Shown: in pieces, positions 53,650 to 64,000 of the stretch | Layout: each line of letters begins with the position of its first letter | Position numbering within the stretch: position 1 is the stretch's first letter | Notes under the pieces: model-generated | What the model was told of the DNA's origin: nothing | What the model saw: only the letters and a program-made list of their open reading frames with translations | Databases searched by the model: none | Assembly: GCA_023548195.1 (NCBI GenBank) | Contig: JAJHZJ010000579.1 | Coordinates: forward strand, 1,781,346-1,845,345 | Direction: 5' to 3' | Source: Bettongia penicillata ogilbyi | Lineage: Eukaryota > Chordata > Mammalia > Diprotodontia > Potoroidae | Length of the DNA: 64,000 nt | Made by a program: the position numbers and the translations under genes

Positions 53650-54500
53650 AATTCTTGAAAGTCCTCTATTTCATTTTGTCCATTTTTTCCTCTGAAATAT
53701 TATATTCAGTTTTACTGGGTAGGCGATTCCTAATTGTAGCCTAATTCCTTTACATGCTCATATATCATCTTCCAAGTCCTGAGGTTCTTTAAAGTAGAAG
53801 GTGTCATATCCTGTGTAATCTTGCTTGTACCTTCATAATATTTGAACTGTTTCTTTTTGGCCACTTGCAGTATTTTTTTCTTGATCTGTGAGCTCTGGAA
53901 TTTAGTTATGATCTTCCTGGGAGTTTTCATTTGGGGATCTCTTTCAGGTAGTGATCGGTGGAGAATTTCAATTTCTATTTTGCCCCAGGATTCTAATATA
54001 TCAAGGCAGTTTTCTTTGATAATTTCTTGAAAGATGTTATTCAGACTTTTTTTAATTGTGGCTTTCAAGCAGTCCAGTAATTCTTATGTTATCTCTCATG
54101 GATCTATTGTCTAGGTCAGTTGCTTGTCCAATGAGAAATTTCACATTTTCTTCTTTTTCTTTTACTTTTATATTTTGTTTTATCATTTCTGAATGTCTCA
54201 TAGAGTCACTAGCTTCCACTTGCTCAATTCTAATTTTTAAAAAATTATTTTCTTCAGTGAACTTTTGTACCTACTTTTCCATTTGGCCAATTCTTGGGAA
54301 TTACTTTCCTTGGTAAATTTTTGTATATCTGTTCCCATCTATTGATTTTTTTTCATGATTTTTTTGCATCATGCTCATTTCTTTTCTCAGTTTTTCTTCT
54401 ACTTTTCTAATTTGCTTTTTAAAATATCTTCCTTTTTAAAAGTTCTTTCAGGAATTCTTTTCAGTCCTGAAACCAAATTACATTTTTCTTTGAGGCTTCA
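53650..54500 (-). pseudogene. L1 ORF1 (RNA-binding protein), degenerate
   Basis: The minus-strand frame 54,068-53,730 holds the C-terminal domain: EIIKENCLDILE, LHRSLPERDPQMKTPRK and ITKFQSSQIKKKILQVA, then STLKNLRTWK. At the point where both HAL1 copies have UGA this L1 has a Leu codon (STLKNLRTW). The coiled-coil half (54,100-54,500) is shifted and stop-rich. The L1-type ORF1 identity is secure. Confidence 0.8.
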
Positions 54501-55410
54501 CATGTACCCATTTTAACACTATTGTCCTCTTCTAAGTTTATGCCTTGATCCTCCCTGTCACCATAGTAACTTTCTATAGTCCAACTCTATTTTTTGGTTT
54601 TTGTTCATTTTTTTTCTGCCTTTTTTGTAACTTGGTCTTTTTATGTGAGAGTTGGGTTCTGGTCCTACACTGTCCCAAGTTTTTTATGCTAGGTCTCAGG
54701 ATCTTACTGCTAGCTTTCACTGGGCTTCAGAGCTTAGCTGCTTGCTTTCACTGGAGGCTAGGCTTCCTTTCTGGCTTGTACTGGGGGGGGGTGGTCCTTG
54801 TTAGCCTCCCCTGAGTTTGGGGGTTAGCTATTGCCCTGTCCCAGGGGCCTTGCTACAACATTGCTATGGCAAAAGAGTTTTTCTGGTGACTGACCCTGGA
54901 GGAAGGTCTTATTGCTAGTCTGCCCCAGGTGTGGGACCCGGTGCTGAGTTTGCTAGCCCTGCTATGGAAACAAGTCCTCTCTGCTGGAAAGTCCAGGGTT
55001 GGGTCTCTCTGTTGGCCAGCTCTGGGATGAAGCTTCACTACTGGTCAGTAATGGAGTCACGATCAGGCTGGTGGCTTGTGCTGGTGGTGAGCTTGCTAGG
55101 GTGGGGCCTTGCTGCTCTGCACAGACTGCTGACTTTCCCAGGGTCTGCTGGTTTGCAGGAGGGTGAGATATCCCCGATGGATTGCCTCAGGCTTAGAGTA
55201 GGCCCCCTGCTGTGAGACTGGCTGCTCTGCTGCTCTAGGACCTCACTCCCCCTCCTACCCCAATGAAACAGACCTTTCTTGCCAGGCTGATAAGCTGATT
55301 CCTTGCTTCTAGATCACTTCTGAGGCAGTTTTGTGGTTGTTTGGAGGACAATTTGGGAGGGCTTCAGAGGGTTCCTTCCTTACTCTGCCATCTTGGCACT
55401 AGAAATGACC
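54500..55410 (-). promoter_or_regulatory. L1 5' UTR
   Basis: The GC-richer antisense region starts at 'gccaagatggcag' (minus strand, about 55,402). The YY1-like AAGATGGC core at the 5' end is a known L1 start-site element. The remainder shows no tandem monomers. It is decayed, and activity is unlikely. Confidence 0.6.
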
Positions 55411-55569
55411 TAAAATAGTCATAAGAGAGTTGCCTGGGCACAGACAAGTGAAATACCCATGATCACAGGCAGTCTGTGTCCAGAGCAGTATATAAATTCA
55501 AACATTCCTGAATTCAAAACTAACTTACTACATACTATAATACATTATACCTCTCAAAATAATAAGAAA

Positions 55570-55975
55570 AAGAATTCATATCTATATAGTCCTTTAAGGT
55601 TTACTGAACCCCATACATATATTACCTCATTTAATCCTCAGATCAACCCTGTGATATAGGTGCTGTTATCTCTGTTTTATAGATAAGAAAACTGAGGAAC
55701 ACCAGGCCTGGAGTCAGGAGGACCTGAGTTCAAATCCATCCTCAAACACTTATTAGCTGTGTGATACTGGGTAAGTCACTTAACCCTGTTTGTCTCAGTT
55801 TCCTCTTCTGGAAAATGAGCTGGAGAAGGAAATGGCAAACCACTCTAGTATCTTTGCCAAGAAAACCCCAAATGGGGTCAGATAGAGTCAGGCATGACTG
55901 AATGACTCAGTAACAACGAACTAAGACCCAGAGGAATTAAATGACTTGTGGAGGGTTACACAGCTAAAAGTGTTA
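55570..55975 (-). mobile_element. MIR-type SINE split by a Mar1 SINE
   Basis: Antisense MIR at 55,575-55,694 ('tagtcctttaaggtttactg', 'cctgtgatataggtgctgttatctctgttttatagataag') resumes at 55,921-55,975 ('aagacccagaggaattaaatgacttgtggagggttacacagc'). Confidence 0.75.
55695..55920 (+). mobile_element. Mar1-type tRNA SINE with RTE-like tail
   Basis: Best-preserved copy in the window: 'caccaggcctggagtcaggaggacctgagttcaaatcc', core 'ttagctgtgtgatactgggtaagtcacttaaccctg', 'aaaatgagctggagaaggaaatggcaaaccactc', 'tgccaagaaaaccccaaatggggtc', end 'catgactgaatgactcagtaacaac'. The A box is partly lost and the B box (GAGTTCAAATCC) is intact. The insertion is inside a MIR. Confidence 0.9.
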
Positions 55976-57194
55976 GATATAGGACAGGTATATGTCAGGT
56001 CTTCCTGTCCCAGAAGAGTCATTGCACCCTCCTGAGTCTCCAAAAGAGAACATTTTTCACAAAAAAAAAAAAAAGTTTGACCACATATATTCACCCATAC
56101 CATCAATATATGTATATGTATGTATATACTTATATACACACAAAATAATACAATGCAGAGTTTACGAGCATGCCAAGGTTATAGACTAAGAAGTGGCCAA
56201 AGAGCAAGGAGAGGTCAAGGAACAGATGTATTCTGTTCCTCTACTTTCCTCTATAAAAAGACTATTTCTTCTATTTAGTCATTGCCACCACTTCAGTCAC
56301 TTTTGCAAGAGATCACATAAAGACGTGCTTCTCTATAATTCTTAAGTATACTCCCATTTATGGTCAGGAAGTTTGTTATTTCTTTATCTTAAGTTGCAAT
56401 CCAAAATCAAAATCTTTAAGAAAGACATCACCTTTTTTAAATTGTTTACTTCCCAAATATGCCCCTGAATCTGAAACCTTTGGCTTTATTGCTGAGACAA
56501 TATACCATGTGCCAAAGTTGTTCAATTCCTTGCCTAAGACTTCCTAAATTTCCCCCAAACTCATTTTCTGCCCTTCTTCATAAATCCAAAATCTTCCAGA
56601 AGACTTTCTCAATTTCTTCTTCTTCAACTCAAATTTTCCCTTTTCTTTTCCCCATAACTTTCTCCCAATCTGCCTTGGGATTTGTGCAGAAGAGTTTTTA
56701 AATATAATACTGTCCACCTAAACAGGTAGCATATTCAATCAGACCAAGTAATGATTAGTTAAGTTCTTTCTCATCCTTTGCTTAAGTCAGAGAGGGATCA
56801 TACCAATATTATCTGTTGTCCTATGGACATCACTGGAAAGAATAACTGCCACTATTTTTATTCCAACGTACGGTGAAGGAGGAAAATATGAGCTGAACTG
56901 AAAGCTTGTTGGTGATTATTTTTGCCTAAGTCAGAGGAGAAGAAGAACCTTCAGTTTTTTCAGAATGTTACAAATGACATTTTGATTAGAGGTTGCTCCC
57001 ACAAAAAGGTACATGAAATTTCTCCTAATTTAAATTCAGGCAAAAACAAGAATTATGTCAAAAGATTTAATTAAGAAGAATTACTCTGGAAGCTGTGAAC
57101 ATGAACATCAAATGTCCATTCTTAAATTTTCAATTGTACCTAATGCAGTTGTACCCAGTATATCTAGCATTCTTGGACTGGATGATGAGGAAAA
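55976..57194. other. Unassigned; (A)14 at 56,060-56,074 and TA/TG repeat at 56,103-56,145
   Basis: Two simple-sequence patches. The rest has no nameable repeat, and no frame has family features. Confidence 0.45.
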
Positions 57195-57510
57195 GAAATT
57201 CATACAATATCTTAAATTCATATAAAGCTAGGCATTGCAAAGCATTTCATATGATTTATTTATATGATGCTCAAAACAACCCTGTAAGAAAAAAAAGTGT
57301 GCAAATGAATGAATCATTTATTAAGTACTTATTTTTTGCAAATAATGGCAGTACTAGGTGATATTTGCATGTGATTTTAAGGTTTACCTTGAGGCAACAT
57401 TGTATAGTGGAAAAAGAGCTAGGTTTAGAGTCAGGAACCCCAGATTCAAATTCCTCCTCTGACACTTTTTAGCTCTGTGACAAGTCATTTAACTTCTATG
57501 AGACTGGCAA
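57195..57510. mobile_element. MIR-type SINE fragments (minus at 57,195-57,290; plus at 57,390-57,500)
   Basis: Minus-strand tail 'gcattgcaaagcatttcatatg ... ctcaaaacaaccctgtaag'. Plus-strand head and core 'ttgtatagtggaaaaagagctaggtttagagtcagg' and 'gctctgtgacaagtcatttaac'. Confidence 0.65.
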
Positions 57511-57539
57511 CTCCCTCCCAAGGACTTAGCTTCTAAGCT

Positions 57540-57765
57540 AGCTATTCTCAGCTTTTTGATCTTGGACCCCTTCGCACTCTCAAAAATTATTGTGGACCAC
57601 CAAAGAGATTTTGTTTGTATGGGTCACAACTATTGATATTCATAGAATTAGAAATTAAAATGTCTTAAGATATTATGAAAAATTTGACCTCAAGGAATCC
57701 CTGAAAGGGTCTCAGGGACTCCTAGAAATCTACAGATCACACTTTGAGAACTGCTAAGTCATGGA
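57540..57765. mobile_element. hAT-superfamily remnant
   Basis: Starts 'gctattctcagctttttgatcttggaccccttcgcactctcaaaaattattg', contains 'ggtcacaactattgatattcatagaattagaaattaaaa', and ends 'cctgaaagggtctcagggactcctag ... cacactttgagaactgctaag'. The ends are inverted (about CAGCGGTTCTCAAA). The pattern is shared with eutherian hAT-Charlie relatives, so it is old. Confidence 0.65.
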
Positions 57766-57849
57766 TAGTTGTGACCTATAGTGGCCAAGGAGTTTCCATG
57801 CCAAGAGTTCTACATGGTGACCCAACAATATCACATATTTTTAGTGTGT

Positions 57850-58075
57850 TTGGAATACTTGAGTCAAAGAACTTCACATACATATTTTGTCTGACACTCA
57901 CAATTCTGTGAAGTTGGTTGTAGTAGTGTTGTAACTCCCATTTTACAGATGAAAAGAAAAACTGAGACACAGAAATAATGACTTGCCCAAGATCTTAAGG
58001 CAAAGCCAGAGAAAAACCTATCTATGTTTTTAAGCCCCAGTCCCACATTTCTTTCCATTATGTAATGCTATTTCT
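57850..58075 (-). mobile_element. MIR/THER-type CORE-SINE
   Basis: Antisense 'ctcccattttacagatgaaaagaaaaactgagacacag', core 'tgacttgcccaagatcttaag', head 'gccccagtcccacatttctttcc'. Confidence 0.75.
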
Positions 58076-58254
58076 GACAAGAGGAACAACTTATCATCAT
58101 GTCTCTTTCTCAGTTTTAGAGGACTAAATCTGCATTCCATCTAGCATGAGAGTCCTTTGGAAATTAAACCTCTTCAGGATGAGCTCACTCTATACTTTCA
58201 GATTTCTTATTTGAAATCAAAATGAAAATCTCTGAAGACTCCTGAAAACTTTCC

Positions 58255-58905
58255 TGAAATGTAGATCTGACCATGTCATTTCTACTATTCAATAAACTTG
58301 TATGGCTCCCTATCACCTCCAGGGATTCAATATAAGACCATTTGGCATTTAAAGCCCTTCATAATCTGCCCCATCTTTTCTAATGTTCTTACACATGCAC
58401 ACATGTACACATACACACATGTACATACATACACACATGTACATAATATACGTACGTGTACATACATGCATATGTGTATATATGCATGCACACATATACA
58501 TGCACACATGCACACACTTTTCTAATTCAGGGACACTGGCCCACTTACTCTTCCCCAAAGATGCTCCATCTGATTCTGTACATTTTCACTGGCTGTACTC
58601 CACATTTGAAATGCTTCCTTTCCCCATCTCTTCCCTGGATTCCTTCAAGTCTCAACATTCACCTTCTACAGGAAGTCTGTCTCAATCCCTCTTAATCTAC
58701 TGTCTTCCCTCAGTTGATCATCTCCTATTTATCCTGAATATAGGAGGACTTTTTTTGCATGTATTTGTTTTTATGTTGTCTCCCCCAATAAATTCTGAGC
58801 TCTCTGAGGGCAGGGTCTGTTTTTTGCTTTACTTTGTATCCTCAGAGCTTAGAATAGCATCTGGCATACGGTAAATGATTGAGTGTTTTATTGATTGACA
58901 ACTGA
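58255..58905 (+). mobile_element. L2 LINE 3' portion with internal microsatellite
   Basis: 'tgtatggctccctatcacctccagggattcaatataag', 'gcatttaaagcccttcataatctgcccc', [microsatellite], 'ccttcaagtctcaacattcacc', 'ctctgagggcagggtctg', end 'agcatctggcatacggtaaatgattg'. One of the longest L2 pieces in the window. Confidence 0.8.
58390..58520. repeat. (CA/CATG/TACA)n microsatellite inside L2
   Basis: Interrupted alternation of CACA, CATGTA and CATGCA units. It produces spurious cysteine/histidine-rich frames on both strands. Confidence 0.9.
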
Positions 58906-59865
58906 AAGTTCCCTTCTCTTTTTTATGAAAAATTAATTTACCCTTAAAAACTGAAAAGTAGCCTATCATCAGCTGAAAAAATAGAAAAATAGATAAATTA
59001 ATTGGTGTCAAAAACGGGCAAATGATATATTTGGTTTTTCACTTAAATGTCCAAATAAAGCACAAATTTAAAAGCAGAAAGCTATTATGGATATGGCACA
59101 GAAAGAAGGCTTTTGCACCAAAGGGGCCATAGCAAAGAAGAGATTTAACAAGGACAAAGGGGAAAAGAAGGGACAAGGAAAGAATATCAGTGATATGTAG
59201 TTAATAGCTTGTATTAGCAAACAAAAATCCTATCTCCTGATCCCAGGTCTCTGACTTAAGTAATCTTGTACTAATCTACATATCCCAAAATGGGAAATTC
59301 TAATTCAAGTCATTAAATACTTATTAAACACCTACTTATTAAGCACCTACCTCTTTTTCCTCTTTCAGGATGTCATTTAAAAGGGTCTCAAATCCTGTAA
59401 TCTCTTCTGAAGTTCTTAATTAATACTTAAAACTCATAAAATAGATTTAGAATAAAAAGGGAGCATATCCCCCCTCACCACCACCCAAAGGGAATTAATC
59501 TACTCAGCTTTGAGATTCTGCCCTGGGGCTGAACTAATGAAACATAAATGAAAACTCACTTCAAAATACTGTGTCTACCCTGGCCCACACCATGCTTCAT
59601 GAACTAGTTGCCCATCAAAATATCAGGACCTAGGCAACCAAGACCATCTGCCCTTCAAGGCCGTGGATCCCACTGCCCTCTACCTCACCTTCCACTTCCT
59701 ACTTTTCTATCTTGTTTTAGGAAGAATATTCAGATCAATACTTTCATCACTGGTGGAGAGAATGTCTCTGTCCCATGAATACATTTATAGTCCCTACAAC
59801 TACCAAAAATAGAACTTCTTTTCCTGTCTACCACTCCGGTACGTGTATTGTGTCCCCTTTTCTCA
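58906..59865. other. Unassigned sequence
   Basis: A short stretch near 59,313-59,350 ('attaaatacttattaaacacctacttattaagcacctac') looks like ancient-repeat start duplicated. The rest is unassigned. Confidence 0.4.
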
Positions 59866-60058
59866 TAAGGGTTCTTAACCTGAGGTCCACAGAAGTATCT
59901 CAGAGAATCCTCGAACTTCTATGGGCAAAAATAATACTTATTTTGATATAATTGGAGGTTTTTTTGTAAACCTCAATGTGTGATTTTTTTTCCTGAGGAA
60001 GCTTTTCCAGACTGTAAAAAGGGTGTGTTACACACAAATGACAGTATTTAAGAAACAG
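59866..60058. mobile_element. hAT-type MITE remnant (family of 8.3 kb copy)
   Basis: 'aagggttcttaacctgaggtccacag', 'aatcctcgaacttctatgggcaaaaataatac', 'tgaggaagcttttccagactgtaaaaagggtgtg', end 'gtatttaagaaacag'. The inverted ends are recognisable. Confidence 0.6.
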
Positions 60059-60069
60059 AAGGAATTCCA

Positions 60070-60219
60070 GCAGCCCTCAAGCCCAGAAAACACTAGAAAA
60101 GGATCTCCATTTGACACAAGGTTGTCTAATTTCTGCTTGAAGACCTCCAAGGAAAAGGGAATCAACTGCCTCTCAAGGTAGCTTATTCCACTTTTGGATA
60201 GTTCTGTTAGGGAGGCAAG

Positions 60220-60265
<46 letters not shown>

Positions 60266-60310
60266 CAAGCTTAAATTTGTCTCTTTACAACTATTTTCCA
60301 GCCACTATCA
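60070..60310 (-). mobile_element. CR1/L3-type LINE 3' fragment split by (GT)n
   Basis: Antisense 'tctgcttgaagacctccaaggaaaagggaatcaactgcctctcaaggtagcttattccacttttgg', interrupted by (GT)n, then 'agcttaaatttgtctctttacaac'. Confidence 0.65.
60222..60263 (+). repeat. (GT)21 microsatellite
   Basis: About 21 uninterrupted GT units. Confidence 0.95.
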
Positions 60311-60361
60311 CTCCCACCAAAAAAAAAGAGACCCAAAATCCAATAAGACTAAAGAGTTTTC

Positions 60362-60440
60362 CCTTTATGACAATAATAACAGATTTATATAATACTTTCA
60401 GGTTGGCAAAATGCTTCACACACATCATCTCATTTGAAAT
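60362..60440 (-). mobile_element. MIR-type SINE tail
   Basis: 'aataataacagatttatataatactttcaggttggcaaaatgcttcacacac', antisense tail only. Confidence 0.6.
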
Positions 60441-60934
60441 AGTGTCTCTTTGTGTAAGGGAGACATAGGGTTCTAAAAAGGGTGGTGGGGAAGAACTATA
60501 GCTGCCGAGAATGAAGACAGAGACTTGGCTGAAAACCAGTAGACAGTCACCCTTAAAGAGAGGCAACATTGGACAGGCTGAGGAATCCCCTTTCCAAATG
60601 GCCTTTTGCCTTCCATCTTCAGAATATGTTACTTCTCTTTAGTGTCATCAAAGCACCAGCAGTTCAGAACCCCCCAAAGTCACAGAGGCTGAAAGGAAAC
60701 AGTTCCCTGAGGCAACTCTGCATTCAGCCTCAGCTTCTGATTTGCATCCTAAAAAGAAGGGGGCCTTTTTCTAAGGAAAATGATGAGCTTCGATCACCTT
60801 GACCATAGATGCACTCTGGCTTTTCCCAAAAGGGGGGGGTGGAGGGGAAACTTTGCCATAGTTATAGATCAATATTTAATCCTTCATATTTCATATGACT
60901 CACCCTAAACACTGACATTAAGATATAAAGATAG
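60441..60934. other. Unassigned sequence
   Basis: Nothing recognised except a G-run at 60,831-60,838. Confidence 0.45.
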
Positions 60935-61125
60935 AATGGACAGATAGAAGGGAGGAAAGAAAGAAGACAGAAAGATAAAGACAGAGGCAGAAAGAGAAAG
61001 AAAGTAAAGGAGAAAGAGAAAGAAAAGAGAGAGACAAAGAGAGGAAGGAGGGAAGGAAGGAAGTTTAGGAGGGGAAAAAGAGAGAAAGAAAAAAGAAAAA
61101 AAGAAGAAAGAAGAAGGACTGGGCT
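60935..61125 (+). repeat. Polypurine (GA/GAAA/GGAA)n tract
   Basis: About 180 bp made almost only of A and G on the plus strand, with shifting GAAA, GGAA and AGAC units. Confidence 0.9.
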
Positions 61126-61527
61126 GTATGACGTGCCCCAGTCAGGGGACCAGAATTTTTGTTGAGTTTTTCCTTGCTTCTAGTAAAGAATATAAAGTTC
61201 ACAATTTGCTTTCTGACATGCTAAGGATAGCGATTAATTTGGGGTATATTTACGAATACAGATGAAAATGTGAACTAAATCTAGTGAGTTTCAGTGCTTA
61301 ATTTCTTTTGGTCACAATGGAGCTAGGGAGAGGCAACATCACAGGATCATAGATTCAGAGCGTGGCTTCATTCATGTAAGGAGGTAATTTCTGCTGTGGA
61401 AAACTCCCTCCACTGATAGGTATAGGTAGCTCTTCTGACTCCTCTCATTGCCAGTATCTTTCCCCTGAGATCGCCTTCCATTTGCACTGTATATATCTTA
61501 TATATACAATCCTTTTGCATGTTTGTG
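61126..61527. other. Unassigned sequence
   Basis: A short CR1-like 'cacaggatcatagattcagagc' lies at 61,340-61,361. Nothing else recognised. Confidence 0.4.
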
Positions 61528-61735
61528 ACTTCATTTGGAGTTTTCTTGATAGTGATACTGGAATAGTTTGCCATTTCCTTCTCCTGCTCCTTTTACAGTT
61601 GAGGGACTGAGGCAAACAGGGTTAAGTGACTTACAGGGTCACCCAGGGTTAAGTGTCTAAGGCTGCATTTGAACTGAGATCTTCCTGACTGCACACCCAG
61701 CACACTCTATCCACTGCACTACCTAGCTGCCCTAG
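61528..61735 (-). mobile_element. Mar1-type tRNA SINE with RTE-like tail
   Basis: Antisense 'cttcatttggagttttcttgatagtgatactggaatagtttgccatttccttctcc', 'ggactgaggcaaacagggttaagtgac', 'atttgaactgagatcttcctgac', head 'actctatccactgcactacctagctgccc'. Nearly complete. Confidence 0.88.
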
Positions 61736-61839
61736 ATTCCTAGAGTGACCTACAGTGACTGAATAGAAAAGGCTTCCATAGCTGAATCAATATATCAATT
61801 AAATTCAATTTCGTTCAACTCCATTTGACTCTGCTAGCC
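61736..61839. other. Unassigned spacer
   Basis: Short AT-rich spacer. Confidence 0.4.
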
Positions 61840-61849
61840 TAAACCAGGA

Positions 61850-63830
61850 AGAACGAAAACAGAAAAAGAACTCTACAGCCCAATTTCCCTAATAAATATT
61901 TATGCAAAAATTTTAATGAAAATACTAGCAAGGAGATTATAGCAATATATCACAAAGATCATACTGTATGTCTAGGTGGTATTATATGAAAAATGCAGAG
62001 TTGATTCTATTTTAGGAAAACTATAAATATACTTGATAATATCAGTAACAAAAATGATAAAAATCATGGAATTATTATCAATAGATGCAGAAAAGGCTTG
62101 ACAAAATACAACATTCATTCCTGTTTTTAAAAAAAAAACAGTAGCAAGCATAATAAATGAATAATAAATGAATTTTTCCTTAAAATGATAAGTAGTATCC
62201 ATCTAAAACCATCAACAAGCACTATCTGTAATGGAGATAAGCTGATCACAGATGAAGCAAGCATGATCGTTACCAATGCTAGTCTTCAATATTGTACTAG
62301 AAATGGTAAGAACAGGAATGACAAGAAAAATATTTAAGGAATTAGAATAGGTAATGGAAAAACACAACTATCACTTTTTTTGCAGATGATATGATAGTAT
62401 ACTTAGAGAATCCTAGAGAATTAAGTAAAAACTAGTTGAAACAATTAACTTTTAGTAAAGTTGTATGATATAAAATAAACCCATGTAATCATCAATATTT
62501 CTATTTATTACCAATAAAGTTCAACAAGAAGAAATAGAAAGAGAAATTCCATTTAAAATAACTGCAGACAAAACAAAATACTTGGGAGTCTACCTGCCAA
62601 GACAAACATAGAAACTATAAGAACACAATTACAAAACACTTTTCACAAAAATAAAGACAAATCTAAATAACTGGGAAATATTAATTGCTCATGGATAGAC
62701 TGAGGCTATACAATAAAAATGACAATTTTTACCTAAATTAATTGATTTATTTGGTGCCATACCAATCAAAATACCAAAAACTTAACAAAACTCATCTGGA
62801 AGAACAATGTGAAAGAAATCAGTGAAAAAAATATGAAGGAAAGTACTCTAGCCATAACAGATCTCAAACTATACTACAAAATGGTAATCAGCAAAACAAT
62901 CTGGTACTGAATGAGAATAGGGCAGTATATCAATGAAATAGATTGTGTGTATATTACACAGTAGTAAATGATCATAGTAAGCTAGTGTTTGATAGGTCCA
63001 AGTTTTTGGGACAAGCACTCACTATTTGACCAAAATTCCTGGGAAAACTGGAAGTCAGCTTGGCAGAAATTAGGTACAGACCAACATCTCGTACAATACA
63101 CCAAGATAAGGTCAAAATGGGTATATGATTTAGACACAAAGGGTGATACCACAAGCAAGTTAGGGGAGTTTGGATATTTTTATTTGTCAGAGGTATGGAT
63201 AAAGGAAAGAATTGATGACCAAGTAACAGACAGAGACTATCAAGGGGTATAAAATGAATGATTTTGCTTTAAAGTTTTTGCACAAATAAAACCAATGTAG
63301 CCAAGATTAGAAGGAAAACAGGATATCTGGGGAAGAATTTTATAGCAAATTTCTCAGATAAAGACATTATTTCTCAAATATATAGAGAACTAAGTCAAAT
63401 TTGTAAGAATACAAGTTATTCCCCAATTTATAAATGGTCAAAACATGAACAGTCAGTTTTTAGAAGAAATAATCAAAGGTATCTATAATGATATGAATAA
63501 TGTTCTAAATCACTATTAATTAGAGAAATACAAATTAAAACAACTCTGAGGTACTACCTCACACCTAGAAGATTGACTAAGATGACAGAAAAGAAAAATG
63601 ATAAAAGTTGGAGAAAATGTGGGAAAATTGGGACCCCAAAGTACTGCAGGTGGAGCTATGAACTGATCCAATTTGGAACTATGCCCAAAGGGCTATAAAA
63701 CTATGCATATCCTTTGACCCAGAAATATAGCTACTAAGCCTGTATCCAAAGAGAGCAAATGAAAAGGAAAAGGAAAAGGACCTATATGTACAAAAATATT
63801 TATAATGGCTTTTTGTGGTGGCAAAGAATT
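61850..63830 (+). pseudogene. L1 ORF2 reverse transcriptase remnant
   Basis: The catalytic box FADDMIVY is intact at 62,379-62,402. Downstream pieces include a C-terminal frame at 62,989-63,252 (LGTDQHLVQYTKIRSKWVYDL) and the end region near 63,700-63,820. ORF2 normally makes cDNA at the nicked target site. Here it is broken by many stops and shifts and lacks its endonuclease half. Confidence 0.8.
63758..63780 (+). repeat. (AAAAGG)n short tract
   Basis: Three to four units of AAAAGG within the L1 C-terminal coding region. Confidence 0.8.
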
Positions 63831-63840
63831 GGAAATTGCA

Positions 63841-64000
63841 GATATGTCCATCATTTGCACTTAATCTCTAATATCCTTTCTGGCTTTAAATCCTATGATC
63901 CTATGAATTTCTACCTATGTAGAGAAAGAGACAAACATCAGAAGAACAATTGTCCCTCTTGAATATGACTGCTTGAAAAGCTAAAGAAATTCAGGACTGG
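63841..64000. other. Window edge, mostly unassigned
   Basis: A CR1-like 3' tail at about 63,870-63,905, then unassigned sequence to the end. Confidence 0.4.

Larger units (their letters stand above)
46985..55410 (-). mobile_element. Nearly full-length L1 LINE, interrupted by RTE
   Basis: On the minus strand: 5' end 'gtgccaagatggcagagtaagg' at about 55,402, 5' UTR to about 54,500, ORF1 to about 53,650, ORF2 to about 47,400, then a 3' UTR ending near 46,990. Without the 2.08-kb RTE at 50,577-52,653 it is about 6.3 kb, a normal mammalian L1 length. A possible TSD is taaaatactc/taaaatagtc (46,975-46,984 and 55,411-55,420, 9 of 10). Both ORFs carry many stops and shifts. Confidence 0.85.
61840..63840 (+). 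mobile_element. L1 LINE, C-terminal half of ORF2
   Basis: Plus-strand L1 from the RT palm region ('ctacagcccaatttccctaataaatatttatgcaaaaatttt') to the conserved C-terminal end ('tgtacaaaaatatttataatggctttttgtggtggcaaagaattgg'). It lacks the 5' half and the 3' UTR. The break at about 63,840 coincides with a CR1-like tail ('ggctttaaatcctatgatcctatga'). Confidence 0.82.

Noticed and set aside
58298..58874. 163-codon Cys/His/Thr-rich frame and its minus-strand partners
   Set aside because: Most of the length is translated (CA/CATG)n microsatellite and L2 3' sequence.

Overview
The window reads as AT-rich, gene-free nuclear DNA from a marsupial. The repeat mixture points there: L1 and ORF1-only 'half-L1' (HAL1) elements, RTE-clade LINEs, tRNA-derived SINEs carrying an RTE/BovB-like tail (Mar1/WSINE type), many CR1-clade (L3-type) and L2 LINE remnants, MIR/THER-type CORE-SINEs, and small hAT MITEs. 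The species cannot be settled from the sequence alone. I found no convincing host exon, tRNA, rRNA or other RNA gene on either strand. Every open reading frame I can assign belongs to a transposable element, and all of those are damaged.

Layout. 0-3 kb: an L3-type LINE on the minus strand split by SINEs, an RTE/BovB-like tail, and an unusual 5'-end fragment of an L1/HAL1 with a perfect target-site duplication (TSD). 3-16 kb: L2, MIR, hAT and L3 debris plus simple repeats. 16.4-18.9 kb: an L3-type LINE interrupted by a 5'-truncated HAL1. 19-26 kb: SINEs, a hAT MITE with a perfect 8-bp TSD, L3 pieces, and trinucleotide and tetranucleotide repeats. 26.0-29.4 kb: an old L1 3' end interrupted by a full-length HAL1 with a 16-bp TSD. 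29-46 kb: mixed ancient repeats, a chimeric L1-like/RTE-tailed element near 40.5 kb, and long unassigned stretches. 47.0-55.4 kb: a nearly full-length minus-strand L1 (ORF1 and ORF2) interrupted by a 2.1-kb RTE that itself carries a 5' inversion and internal deletions. 55-64 kb: SINEs, L2, hAT remnants, a purine tract, and a plus-strand L1 ORF2 fragment at the right edge.

How the parts relate. The nesting gives a relative age series: L3, L2, MIR and old L1 act as hosts, while HAL1, RTE, Mar1-type SINEs and a short L1 3' end are the later inserts. Most inserts have the TSDs, A-rich ends and 5' truncation expected of target-primed reverse transcription. HAL1 elements carry only the RNA-binding ORF1 and no reverse transcriptase, so they must be moved in trans by L1 (established for the family).

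Most worth a second look are an in-frame UGA shared by both HAL1 copies, the 5'-intact but 3'-truncated element at 2.06-2.95 kb, the twin-primed RTE inside L1, and the chimera at 40.3-40.7 kb. Element boundaries without a stated TSD are good to a few tens of bases. Family names come from recalled consensus patterns, not a database search.
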